This document shows positions 1-5,806 of a DNA stretch of 9,948 nt, piece after piece. Below the pieces are notes generated by a model, which saw only the letters and a program-made list of their open reading frames with translations, searched no databases and had not been told where the DNA came from. The DNA lies in assembly GCA_004297575.1 (NCBI GenBank), contig SCSR01000047.1, positions 1-9,948 of the forward strand. Direction: 5' to 3'. Both the position numbers and the translations under genes were made by a program. Numbering within the stretch: the first letter of the stretch is position 1; each line of letters starts with the position of its first letter. The DNA comes from an archaeon (lineage in GTDB: Archaea > Aenigmatarchaeota > Aenigmatarchaeia > CG10238-14 > SCSR01).

Positions 1-104
1 TCAAGAAGCTAGTGAGAAATGTCAAGGGTGTCAAAAAAGTCAATGTCAGGATAAAGGACCATTATTTTGCTGAGCAGATCAACAAAGAGCTTGAGAGTTA
101 CTAG
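1..104 (+). CDS. C-terminal fragment of unidentified protein, possibly MIP18/DUF59-like
   Basis: An open frame enters from the left edge (first full codon at base 3) and ends at TAG 102-104, giving 33 residues rich in Lys and Val. It contains GVKKVNVRIKD followed by HYFAEQINKEL. A Gly-Val-x-x-Val strand near the C-terminus followed by a short helix resembles the end of MIP18/DUF59 iron-sulfur assembly proteins, but the piece is too short to assign and the resemblance is from memory only. Codon use looks like a real gene, and the stop codon interlocks with the stop of the convergent uL11 gene in the palindrome CTAG (101-104), which supports a genuine gene end. The start and most of the protein lie outside the window. 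Confidence 0.55.
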   Translation, partial: KKLVRNVKGVKKVNVRIKDHYFAEQINKELESY

Positions 105-598
105 GCAAACAGGCTGTCGTACTTGCCTTCGTCGATTTCTTTCGCAACTTCCTTCGGCCTCTTTCCCTCTACTGTCATAGGCATGCTGTTCGCAGTACCC
201 ACAACCATCTTTGCCGCAGATTTCAAGTCCTTGGCAAGCAATGCATTAATCTTCATCTTTGCAACCTTTACAACTTGGTCCATGGTCATGTTGCCAACGA
301 TTGTCTTGCCAGCAGTCTTCTCCTCTTCCGTAATCTTGGCAAGCTCCACGCCTATCTCCTTCTTTATCAAACTCGAGACGGGGGGAGTGCCTACCGTGAT
401 CTCGAAACTTTTCGTATCAGCATCAATAACAACCTTCACCGGCACCTGCATGCCTGCATACGCCTTGGTCTTGTCATTGATCTGCTTGAACACATCGCCT
501 ACGTTGATCTTCATTGCAGACAGCTTTGGCGCAGAATTGGCGCCCGGAGCGGCTTTACCGCCTTCTACAAGCAAATCAAGAGTCTCTTTCTTTCCCAT
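101..598 (-). CDS. rpl11: Large ribosomal subunit protein uL11
   Basis: 165 residues, close to the usual archaeal length. uL11 binds the GTPase-associated region of 23S rRNA at the base of the stalk and helps translation factors dock. The N-terminal domain is recognised by LLVEGGKA (9-16), the segment after GMQVPVKVVID (49-59) and TPPVSSLIKKE (71-81); the C-terminal RNA-binding domain by VGNMTMDQVVKVAKMK (101-116) and MTVEGKRPKEVAKEID (141-156). The proline-rich loop, normally close to PPLGPALGPLG, is replaced by residues 18-30 (PGANSAPKLSAMK), with most of the Pro and Gly lost but the length kept. The ATG at 596-598 lies 27 bases after the Spt5 stop with only a weak GATGG ribosome site, so it is probably the last gene of the FtsZ-SecE-Spt5 transcript. 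The usual L1, L10 and L12 genes do not follow; a convergent gene does. Confidence 0.96.
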   Translation of the reverse strand: MGKKETLDLLVEGGKAAPGANSAPKLSAMKINVGDVFKQINDKTKAYAGMQVPVKVVIDADTKSFEITVGTPPVSSLIKKEIGVELAKITEEEKTAGKTIVGNMTMDQVVKVAKMKINALLAKDLKSAAKMVVGTANSMPMTVEGKRPKEVAKEIDEGKYDSLFA

Positions 599-625
599 AC
601 AACCATCTATAATTTAGTCTTTAAA

Positions 626-1063
626 TTACTTGGCTTTCTCCAGAACCTTTACAAGCTCTACAGAAACAGTGATAGGAATCGGCACTGCCACCTCGACCAG
701 CTCGATCGTGCACTCGCGCTTCGTCTTGTCATATCTGGTTATCTTTCCCTTCTCAGCCTTGAACGGTCCGCCGATGACTTCCACAATATCCCCTACACTC
801 AGCTCTACGATAACTTCCTTCGGTTGCAAGAACCTCTGTATCTGCTTGAACTCGACAGGTGACTTGATCAGCCCGCGGATATGGGGTATTGACTGTGTGG
901 CAGCTTCTATCTGCTGTATGTCGCCTTCGATAAAAACATAACCCTTGATTTCCTCAGGATGCATCATTGACTGGATATGGATGCTCTCTGTTGAAGCTCT
1001 GGCAGCGATGTTATCCATCACTATGTTCTCCCTTCCCACTACTGTCTTGATTGTGTATATCAT
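626..1063 (-). CDS. spt5: Transcription elongation factor Spt5 (NusG family)
   Basis: Archaeal Spt5 binds the clamp of RNA polymerase, usually with Spt4, and keeps the enzyme processive. The 145-residue protein has an NGN domain (about 1-82, starting MIYTIKTVVGRENIV and including GYVFIEGD at 41-48) and one KOW domain (about 88-120, VGDIVEVIGGPFKAEKGKI), the normal archaeal arrangement. The frame is open further upstream to 1135, but those 24 extra residues lie inside secE and have no family resemblance. The chosen ATG at 1061-1063 overlaps the secE stop as ATGA and is preceded by GGTGATC, a strong match to the archaeal Shine-Dalgarno sequence, 2 bases away. It is therefore translationally coupled to secE. 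SecE-Spt5-L11 is a common archaeal gene order. No Spt4 gene is in the window. Confidence 0.96.
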   Translation of the reverse strand: MIYTIKTVVGRENIVMDNIAARASTESIHIQSMMHPEEIKGYVFIEGDIQQIEAATQSIPHIRGLIKSPVEFKQIQRFLQPKEVIVELSVGDIVEVIGGPFKAEKGKITRYDKTKRECTIELVEVAVPIPITVSVELVKVLEKAK

Positions 1064-1230
1064 CCGATCACCATTATTGATACGATAAACATTATGAAGC
1101 CTATTGCACCTATAAAGCCGATGCCTGCTGCGCATATCTTTGCAGTCTGTATGAATTCCTCACGGTTCGGCTTTTTAGATATTACCAATATCCTTCTAAA
1201 ATTATCAAGCGTTTCTTTTATATTAAACAT
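1060..1230 (-). CDS. secE: Preprotein translocase subunit SecE
   Basis: SecE (Sec61-gamma) clamps the two halves of the SecY channel in the cytoplasmic membrane. The 56-residue product has the archaeal/eukaryotic single-membrane-helix form: an amphipathic N-terminal helix (about 1-16), the conserved stretch SKKPNREEFIQTAK (18-31) and one hydrophobic helix (about 33-55). The frame is open to 1296, but the extra residues lie in the ftsZ end. The ATG at 1228-1230 is chosen because it starts at the family's usual N-terminus, lies 2 bases after the ftsZ TGA, and has GAGG about 7 bases upstream inside ftsZ. It ends in an ATGA overlap with spt5. It would be easy to miss because of its size. Confidence 0.94.
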   Translation of the reverse strand: MFNIKETLDNFRRILVISKKPNREEFIQTAKICAAGIGFIGAIGFIMFIVSIMVIG

Positions 1231-1232
1231 TG

Positions 1233-2327
1233 TCAATCCTCTATGAAATCTATTCCCAATTCCTGTCTCGTCACTTTCTTTTCTTCCTTTGACCATGTCT
1301 TGCCATCACCAAATATCTGGGACGACTTGACGCCTGTGATTATTATCATCGCTTTTATCATCTCTCCAAGCGATTTGTCAATCTGCGCCCCCCACAATAC
1401 CTTGGCATCAGTGGAAAGTTTCGTCGACACAGCCTCTACAATCTGCTGCGCTTCCCTGACTGTCACATTCGCCCCGCCGATGACATTGATCAACGCGCCT
1501 TTCGCGCCGTCTATCTCCACGCTCAACAACGGGTTGTTCAATGCCTTTTCGACAGCCTCGAACGCCCTGTTGTCGGTATCGCTTTCACCCATGCCTATCA
1601 TCGCCAGCCCGCCTTGCCCTATGATAGCGCGCACATCAGCAAAATCCCTGTTAACCAGGCCAGGCTTGGTCACAAGTTCAGTCACACCTTTGACAGCGTT
1701 CACAAGTATCTCGTCAGAAATCTTGAATGCAGTTGATAACGAAACATCAGGCACTATTTCCAGCAGCTTGTCATTCGGCACAAGAATCAACGTGTCTACA
1801 ATCTCCTCCAAATTCTTCAATCCGAACTTGGCATTGTCCATCCTCTGCGCGCCTTCCATCTTGAAAGGAAGAGTGACAACAGCAACAGTCAACGCACCCA
1901 TCTTCTTTGATATCTCCGCAACTACTGGCGCGCTGCCTGTCCCAGTCCCTCCACCTAGACCGCATGTGATAAATACCATGTCCGCACCCTGCAATGCCCT
2001 TTTGATGTCCTCACGGTTCTCCCTTGCAGCTTCCATCCCAATCTTCGGGTCTGCACCAGCGCCAAGGCCTGCCGTGAGCTCCTTGCCAATCAGCACCTTC
2101 CTATCAGCATCCGTATAAAGCAAGTCCTGCGCATCTGTGTTGACAGCAATGGTCTCTGCGCCAACAATGCCAACCTCGTTCAATCTGGTAATAGTATTGT
2201 TTCCCCCTCCACCGCACCCCACCACCTTTATCTTGGTCTTCTTTGTCTCGAGAAGATTGCGCAATTCCTCGTCATCCTGCATGGCTTTCTCAGAAACCGA
2301 CCTGTCCCTCAGTTGTTTGACTCCCAT
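1233..2327 (-). CDS. ftsZ: Cell division GTPase FtsZ (archaeal type)
   Basis: FtsZ is a tubulin-like GTPase that polymerises at midcell to organise division. The 364-residue protein carries the nucleotide-binding loop VVGCGGGGNN (35-44), the tubulin/FtsZ signature GLGGGTGTGSAP (123-134), FKMEGAQRM (155-163) and the T7 synergy loop NRDFADV (226-232), whose Asp residues complete the GTPase site of the next subunit; all key residues look intact. The C-terminus ends TRQELGIDFIED, a short tail that in this family binds partner proteins. A 30-residue charged N-terminal segment precedes the GTPase fold. The ATG at 2325-2327 has no clear ribosome site; an in-frame ATG at codon 16 is a possible alternative. 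It lies 40 bases after the FKBP gene and 2 bases before secE, in the order FtsZ-SecE-Spt5 known from other archaea. Only one FtsZ is seen here; a paralogue elsewhere is not excluded. Confidence 0.97.
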   Translation of the reverse strand: MGVKQLRDRSVSEKAMQDDEELRNLLETKKTKIKVVGCGGGGNNTITRLNEVGIVGAETIAVNTDAQDLLYTDADRKVLIGKELTAGLGAGADPKIGMEAARENREDIKRALQGADMVFITCGLGGGTGTGSAPVVAEISKKMGALTVAVVTLPFKMEGAQRMDNAKFGLKNLEEIVDTLILVPNDKLLEIVPDVSLSTAFKISDEILVNAVKGVTELVTKPGLVNRDFADVRAIIGQGGLAMIGMGESDTDNRAFEAVEKALNNPLLSVEIDGAKGALINVIGGANVTVREAQQIVEAVSTKLSTDAKVLWGAQIDKSLGEMIKAMIIITGVKSSQIFGDGKTWSKEEKKVTRQELGIDFIED

Positions 2328-2367
2328 AATTATCTAGAATAGATTTCTAAAGCCAAGAATAAATCCT

Positions 2368-3030
2368 TTACCTAGCGAACTCGTCCACGAACTTTATCTT
2401 GTCTATGTCCTTTATCCACTTGAGAGCGGCATCTGCAATCGTCTTCTTCACCTGCGGAGGCACGTTTGCCATGCCCAGCTTTACGTCGACATTCTTCCCC
2501 TCAGCTGTTACAGCAAGCTTGTCCAGACCGATGCCTGTATAGTATGTCGTCAAACCCTTCACCATATCAGCGGCATCTTTTACCTCCCCTTTCACCTCAA
2601 CATCATATTCGAGCTTCTTGCCAGCAAGAGGATGGTTGAAATCCACTCTCACCCTTCCACCGTCTATGCTGATGACCCTGCCACTGAGGTTGTTTATAGT
2701 GACATAAGAACCTGGAGTCGGATCGACATTCTGCTCCTTAAAATTATGCATCGGAATCACCTTGATCAGCTCAGCCTTTCTCTCTCCAAATGCCTTGTCC
2801 GGGCTTATCTCAACGGTTTTCTTCTCGCCGATTTTCATCTCTTTCAATGCCTCATCCAATCCTTTCAAAACAAGACCTGCATCCACTACAACTGTTATTG
2901 CCCCGTACTTGGTTCTCGGGTCGAATATCTTCTCTTTCTTTGCCACCTCTTCGCTGGTGACATCGAACACTTCCCCAGTGTCCTTTACCTTCCCTACGAA
3001 CTCGATGTTTACGAAATCTCCTGTATTCAT
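2368..3030 (-). CDS. Long-type FKBP peptidyl-prolyl cis-trans isomerase
   Basis: FKBP-type enzyme that speeds proline isomerisation and acts as a cytoplasmic folding helper. The 220-residue protein has a split FKBP core (about 1-85 and 133-148, with VFD at 21-23, LKGLDEALKEMKIGEKKTV at 55-73 and DKAFGER at 78-84). An insert-in-flap chaperone domain (about 86-132) interrupts it, followed by the family hallmark DFNHPLAGKKLEYDVEVKG (130-148). Residues 150-220 form the extra C-terminal domain of the long archaeal (FKBP26-like) members; short SlyD-like forms end near 150. Position 11 is Phe where many members have Tyr, and position 51 is Ala where Gly is common; both are in the core and could lower isomerase activity, which is inference. 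The ATG at 3028-3030 has GTGAT 3 bases upstream and a TTTAAA box about 25 bases upstream. It heads the block leading to ftsZ and uL11. Confidence 0.95.
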   Translation of the reverse strand: MNTGDFVNIEFVGKVKDTGEVFDVTSEEVAKKEKIFDPRTKYGAITVVVDAGLVLKGLDEALKEMKIGEKKTVEISPDKAFGERKAELIKVIPMHNFKEQNVDPTPGSYVTINNLSGRVISIDGGRVRVDFNHPLAGKKLEYDVEVKGEVKDAADMVKGLTTYYTGIGLDKLAVTAEGKNVDVKLGMANVPPQVKKTIADAALKWIKDIDKIKFVDEFAR

Positions 3031-3106
3031 AAAATCACTTTAGTGCAAGTGTTTAAATCACTTACTAAATTTAAGCATTTAACCTTAATCGTTCATAAAT
3101 TTTCTT
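3031..3106. promoter_or_regulatory. Divergent promoter between FKBP and unknown small gene
   Basis: This AT-rich 76-base gap holds TATA-like cores for both directions. TTTAAAT at 3052-3058 is about 25 bases before the FKBP ATG; TTTAA at 3078-3082 is about 27 bases before the plus-strand ATG at 3107; AAATTTAAG at 3067-3075 could serve either side. Spacing near 25 implies little or no 5' leader. Four symmetric half-sites (CACTT 3036-3040, AGTG 3042-3045, AAGTG 3047-3051, CACTT 3059-3063) surround the FKBP TATA core. The outer pair forms AAGTG-TTTAAAT-CACTT, a 17-base dyad (3047-3063) with the TATA core in its centre, the expected layout of a repressor site. The protein that would bind is unknown. 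Confidence 0.6.
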
Positions 3107-3448
3107 ATGGCTGAAAAAGAGTCATGGAAGGATTTTCTGACTGATGATGCACGCGAGACTCTTGAGGGGTTGCTGGCCGCTGCAAGGAAGCATCGCGGGG
3201 CGTATGAACAGTCGGATGACAAGAAGGTTGCACTTTTATGGTCCGCTCTCATCGAGATGAAAAAGGAATTGGAAGAGCTCAAGGCGCACACATGCAAGCT
3301 CGATGAGCCGTTCAAGGCGATTGTCGAGGTTGGCGAGAGCGAAAAGAAAAAGGCGATAGAAAGATTGGTCACTCAGATAATCAAGCCTGTCGACCAGGAC
3401 TCGCAGGAAGCGACACAAAAGCTTGTCGATAGTCTGATGGACTTTTAG
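3107..3448 (+). CDS. Unknown small charged helical protein
   Basis: I do not recognise this 113-residue protein. It is rich in Lys, Glu, Asp and Ala with no signal peptide or membrane segment, so it should be cytosolic. Predicted by eye it is nearly all helix, with a possible coiled-coil stretch around 43-61 (LLWSALIEMKKELEELK) and a single Cys at 63. Evidence that it is real: it has its own TATA-like element about 27 bases before the ATG, lies divergent from FKBP, has codon use like its neighbours, and ends in a stop (3446-3448) that overlaps the stop of the convergent radical SAM gene. The opposite-strand open frames over it have poor, low-complexity composition. It shares a promoter region with FKBP, so joint regulation is possible but unproven. 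Confidence 0.75.
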   Translation: MAEKESWKDFLTDDARETLEGLLAAARKHRGAYEQSDDKKVALLWSALIEMKKELEELKAHTCKLDEPFKAIVEVGESEKKKAIERLVTQIIKPVDQDSQEATQKLVDSLMDF

Positions 3449-4869
3449 TTGTCTTTTCTTTTCAATACAATATCCTTCAGGAACATCTGCCCCATCCTGA
3501 TGAAATATTTTATCTCACCAAAGCTTCTGATCTTCGATAGTTGGGAAAGCATGTACTTTGGCGATCCGTAATAATCCTTCAGAATCTTGTGCTGGAGCTC
3601 CCACAGCTCTTGCGGGGTCATGTATGTCAGCCTTTTGTATCTTTTCAAATCCCCCATGACGCTGAACTGCGACCAATCCCTAGTCTCATAGAAAAATCCT
3701 TTGTCTTCCATCATTTTGTAAATCTCGGTTCCTGGGAAAGGACAGATGATACCGAGGAAAAGGAAATCTGGCATCAGCTTGTTGATCAGTTTTATTGTGT
3801 CGTTGATGCTCTCCTTTGTCTCGTCTATATGAGAGCCTAGCATGAAATCCGCTTCGATAAACCTGATTCCAGCTCTCTTTGCATCCTTGAATGCCTGCAG
3901 AATCTCTGGTATGGTTATCCCTTTCTTGTTCTTGCGCATGATTTCAGGATTCCCGCTCTCCACGCCGAATGCGACTTTCTTGCATCCGGATTCTGCCATG
4001 AGCTTTAGCAAATCATAATCAACAGTGTTGACCCTGGTGTTGCAGTTCCATGTCAGTTTGTTTTCTTTGAGGAATGCACATACCTGCTTGACAAGAGGCT
4101 TGTTGAGGGTAAACGTATCGTCCTCGAACGAAATGTGGTTAGTCCCGTATTTCTCCATGCACTGTTTGATCTCCCCTACAATATGCTCGTAACTCCTGAA
4201 CCTGACCCTAAAGCCGAAATTGATGTGGCCTGCACAGAAGATACACTGGTTCGGGCAGCCTCTTCCGGTCATCATCTCTATGATGCTCATTTCTGACCTC
4301 GAAAAGCCTCTTGACACCTGGACTTCGGTATACATTTCCGGTGGCAGCAATTCCCTTGCCGGGTATGGCATGTTGCTAAGGTTCTCGATTAATGCATGCG
4401 GCTTGTTCTTGACAATCTTCCCATTCTCCCTGTAGACCAGCCCGTCGACATCCTTCAAGCTTTTCTTACTCTCAAGATGCTTGACCAGTTCCATCGCCGT
4501 CACTTCGCCCTCCCCAAAAACAAGATAGTCCAAGTCCTTGATTTCTTCCATTGTTTCTACAGGAAGCGCGGAAGCGTGCACCCCGCCCAAAACCGTTATT
4601 ATGTTCTTGTCAATCTGCTTGACTTCGGAGATGATGTCCCTCGCATTGTATATGGTGGATGTCATCGCCGTCAATCCCACCATCTCTGGCTTGAATTCCG
4701 AAATTATGCTTGGCAGTGCAGCCCTGTCCATTATGTTGAAATCAGCCATCCTAACCTCGTTCCCGTCTTTCATCAGTGCCGATGCTATGCACCCCAGGTT
4801 TATCGGATACTGCGTGGAGAAATATCCCTTCTGTGTTACCCTATTCGGCTGTATCAGCAATACTTTCAT
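3445..4869 (-). CDS. B12-binding domain radical SAM protein (COG1032-like)
   Basis: A 474-residue class B radical SAM enzyme. Residues about 1-130 form a cobalamin-binding-like Rossmann domain (MKVLLIQPNR start, LGGVHAS 94-100, FGEGE 118-122). The radical SAM barrel (about 195-390) contains CPNQCIFC with C205, C209 and C212 as the 4Fe-4S ligands (CxxxCxxC), the SAM-contacting segments FEDDTF (248-253) and GVESG (302-306), and PFPGTEIYKMM (377-387). A helical C-terminal part (about 395-474) follows. Relatives include the Mg-protoporphyrin cyclase BchE-like group and many B12-dependent methylases, but no porphyrin, bacteriochlorophyll or natural-product genes are nearby, so the substrate is unknown. 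The B12 domain shows no obvious DxHxxG motif, as is common in this group. The ATG at 4867-4869 follows a TATA-like AATATATT (4898-4905). It may be a monocistron, as its stop overlaps a convergent gene. Confidence 0.93.
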   Translation of the reverse strand: MKVLLIQPNRVTQKGYFSTQYPINLGCIASALMKDGNEVRMADFNIMDRAALPSIISEFKPEMVGLTAMTSTIYNARDIISEVKQIDKNIITVLGGVHASALPVETMEEIKDLDYLVFGEGEVTAMELVKHLESKKSLKDVDGLVYRENGKIVKNKPHALIENLSNMPYPARELLPPEMYTEVQVSRGFSRSEMSIIEMMTGRGCPNQCIFCAGHINFGFRVRFRSYEHIVGEIKQCMEKYGTNHISFEDDTFTLNKPLVKQVCAFLKENKLTWNCNTRVNTVDYDLLKLMAESGCKKVAFGVESGNPEIMRKNKKGITIPEILQAFKDAKRAGIRFIEADFMLGSHIDETKESINDTIKLINKLMPDFLFLGIICPFPGTEIYKMMEDKGFFYETRDWSQFSVMGDLKRYKRLTYMTPQELWELQHKILKDYYGSPKYMLSQLSKIRSFGEIKYFIRMGQMFLKDIVLKRKDN

Positions 4870-4897
4870 TGTTCACACAATATGGGTTCGAGGCGCA

Positions 4898-4905
4898 AAT
4901 ATATT
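4898..4905 (-). promoter_or_regulatory. TATA-like element before the radical SAM gene
   Basis: AATATATT sits about 33 bases before the radical SAM ATG and a few bases after the stop of the upstream gene (4913). Initiation about 25 bases downstream of its centre would give a leader of roughly 8 bases. It suggests the radical SAM gene has its own transcript in addition to any readthrough from the HIT pair. Confidence 0.45.
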
Positions 4906-4912
4906 AATCTTA

Positions 4913-5332
4913 TCAGTCTATTTTTGAAAGATTGCCGTCCAAGACAGTCGGTGACATGGAAACAAGTTCCTCGTAGAAATCATTGTTTGGCAATGGATTC
5001 AGGACGAATATTTTCTTACCGTAATCAAATGCAACCCCCATTTCCATGAGAGTATTCGGACCGATGTAGTTCGTCTTTCCATCTTTGTCGTAGTTCAGCA
5101 CGAGTATTGCCTCAGATGATTTTATTTTTTCGAAATGTCCTTTCATCCTCTCTCCTTTCAGCGAAGCAAATCTCTTTATGTCTTTATTCCTCAGTTCGTT
5201 CCAAAAAGTCTTGGTCTGGTTGATTTCAGCAGAAAGCGGTATCAATGCGATATGGCCTTGTTTCTCCAGCAGGGATTTCACATTCCTCATCTCTTCCAAG
5301 AACTTGGTGCTTCCGCATATCGTTATTCTCAT
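4913..5332 (-). CDS. Nucleoside 2-deoxyribosyltransferase-like protein
   Basis: A 139-residue protein starting MRITICGST, a Rossmann-like strand followed by a Gly-Ser turn, as in the nucleoside 2-deoxyribosyltransferase/DNPH1 superfamily. That superfamily exchanges or hydrolyses the base of deoxynucleosides or deoxynucleotides. A second conserved block, EAILVLNYDKDGKTNYIG, precedes NTLMEMGVAFDYGKKIFVL (93-111); E97 fits the catalytic glutamate of the (T/S)xxExG helix. The family match is by motif only; the exact substrate is unknown, and many archaeal members are uncharacterised. Its ATG (5330-5332) overlaps the HIT stop as ATGA, so the two proteins should be made together from one transcript, pointing to nucleotide salvage or removal of unwanted nucleotides. 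Confidence 0.8.
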   Translation of the reverse strand: MRITICGSTKFLEEMRNVKSLLEKQGHIALIPLSAEINQTKTFWNELRNKDIKRFASLKGERMKGHFEKIKSSEAILVLNYDKDGKTNYIGPNTLMEMGVAFDYGKKIFVLNPLPNNDFYEELVSMSPTVLDGNLSKID

Positions 5333-5739
5333 TTGTCAGCCAATCCGTTTTGTATTTTCAATACAAGGTTTTCAGTTTCATCATTTGATATCTCTTCGTT
5401 ATCATGCGGCCAAGGAGGTCCGCCCCAATTACCATCGTCCTCATACCTAGGGATGATATGCCAATGCAGATGCGGGATGACATTTCCCAGCAAGGCGTAA
5501 TTCAGCTTGGCTGGTTTCAGTGCAGTGTTGATGGCGTTTGCAATTTTTACAGCCTCGGAAAAGAATCCATTTCTTTCAGGTTCCGATAATTCAGATAAAT
5601 TTTCTACATGCCTATTTAGCATCACAATCACCCTGCCTTTGAATGACTGGTTCTTGTTAAGGATCGTTACGGTATGCTTCAAGCGGGCAATCTCGTCATC
5701 GCTCCCATTCTTGATTATCTCACACCATCGGCATCCCAT
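5329..5739 (-). CDS. HIT-family nucleotide hydrolase/transferase
   Basis: A 136-residue histidine triad protein. The hallmark HLHWH lies at 90-94 (H90, H92, H94; H92 is expected to be the nucleophile) in PHLHWHIIPRY, and H44 in LNRHVENLSEL matches the conserved upstream histidine. C3 and C6 (CRWC) at the N-terminus resemble the CxxC of zinc-containing HIT proteins. HIT enzymes split nucleoside phosphoramidates, dinucleoside polyphosphates or related bonds; the DGNWGGPPWPHDNEE segment after the triad (102-116) is typical of a diverse archaeal/bacterial subgroup whose substrate I cannot name. The ATG at 5737-5739 lies about 25 bases from a TATA-like TTAAATT, suggesting a leaderless mRNA. The stop forms an ATGA overlap with the deoxyribosyltransferase-like gene. 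Confidence 0.92.
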   Translation of the reverse strand: MGCRWCEIIKNGSDDEIARLKHTVTILNKNQSFKGRVIVMLNRHVENLSELSEPERNGFFSEAVKIANAINTALKPAKLNYALLGNVIPHLHWHIIPRYEDDGNWGGPPWPHDNEEISNDETENLVLKIQNGLADK

Positions 5740-5758
5740 AATTCTTAGATGGTTCGTG

Positions 5759-5769
5759 TAAATTTAAGC
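5759..5769 (-). promoter_or_regulatory. TATA-like element of the HIT operon
   Basis: On the minus strand this reads GCTTAAATTTA, with its centre about 25 bases before the HIT ATG (5739). That spacing is the one expected for archaeal leaderless transcripts. The inverted repeat at 5770-5798 abuts it on the upstream side, where the BRE would be. Confidence 0.5.
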
Positions 5770-5798
5770 AATGCTGTTCATGATACCGGACCAGCATT
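5770..5798. repeat. 7-base inverted repeat between MBL hydrolase and HIT gene
   Basis: AATGCTG (5770-5776) and CAGCATT (5792-5798) are perfect inverted copies separated by 15 bases. In the minus direction the element follows the MBL stop (5807) by 8 bases and directly precedes the HIT TATA box. It could be a transcript-end hairpin for the MBL gene, followed by the T-containing GCTTAAATTTA, or an operator over the BRE of the HIT promoter. The sequence alone does not decide. Confidence 0.5.
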
Positions 5799-5806
5799 AG
5801 AACCCG

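Noticed and set aside
1064..1135. Longer Spt5 start
   Set aside because: The added residues have no family resemblance and overlap the conserved SecE membrane segment; the ATG at 1063 has a strong ribosome site.
1231..1296. Longer SecE start
   Set aside because: It would lie wholly in the ftsZ C-terminal tail; the ATG at 1230 has GAGG upstream and starts at the usual N-terminus.
1243..2118. Long plus-strand open frame (291 codons) over ftsZ
   Set aside because: It is antisense to a perfectly conserved FtsZ; its translation is Ser/Pro/Thr/Ile-rich without any domain pattern and has no promoter.
4396..5049. Plus-strand open frame of 217 codons over the radical SAM gene and its neighbour
   Set aside because: It is antisense to two genes with intact family motifs, and its His/Arg/Cys-rich composition is typical of a shadow frame.
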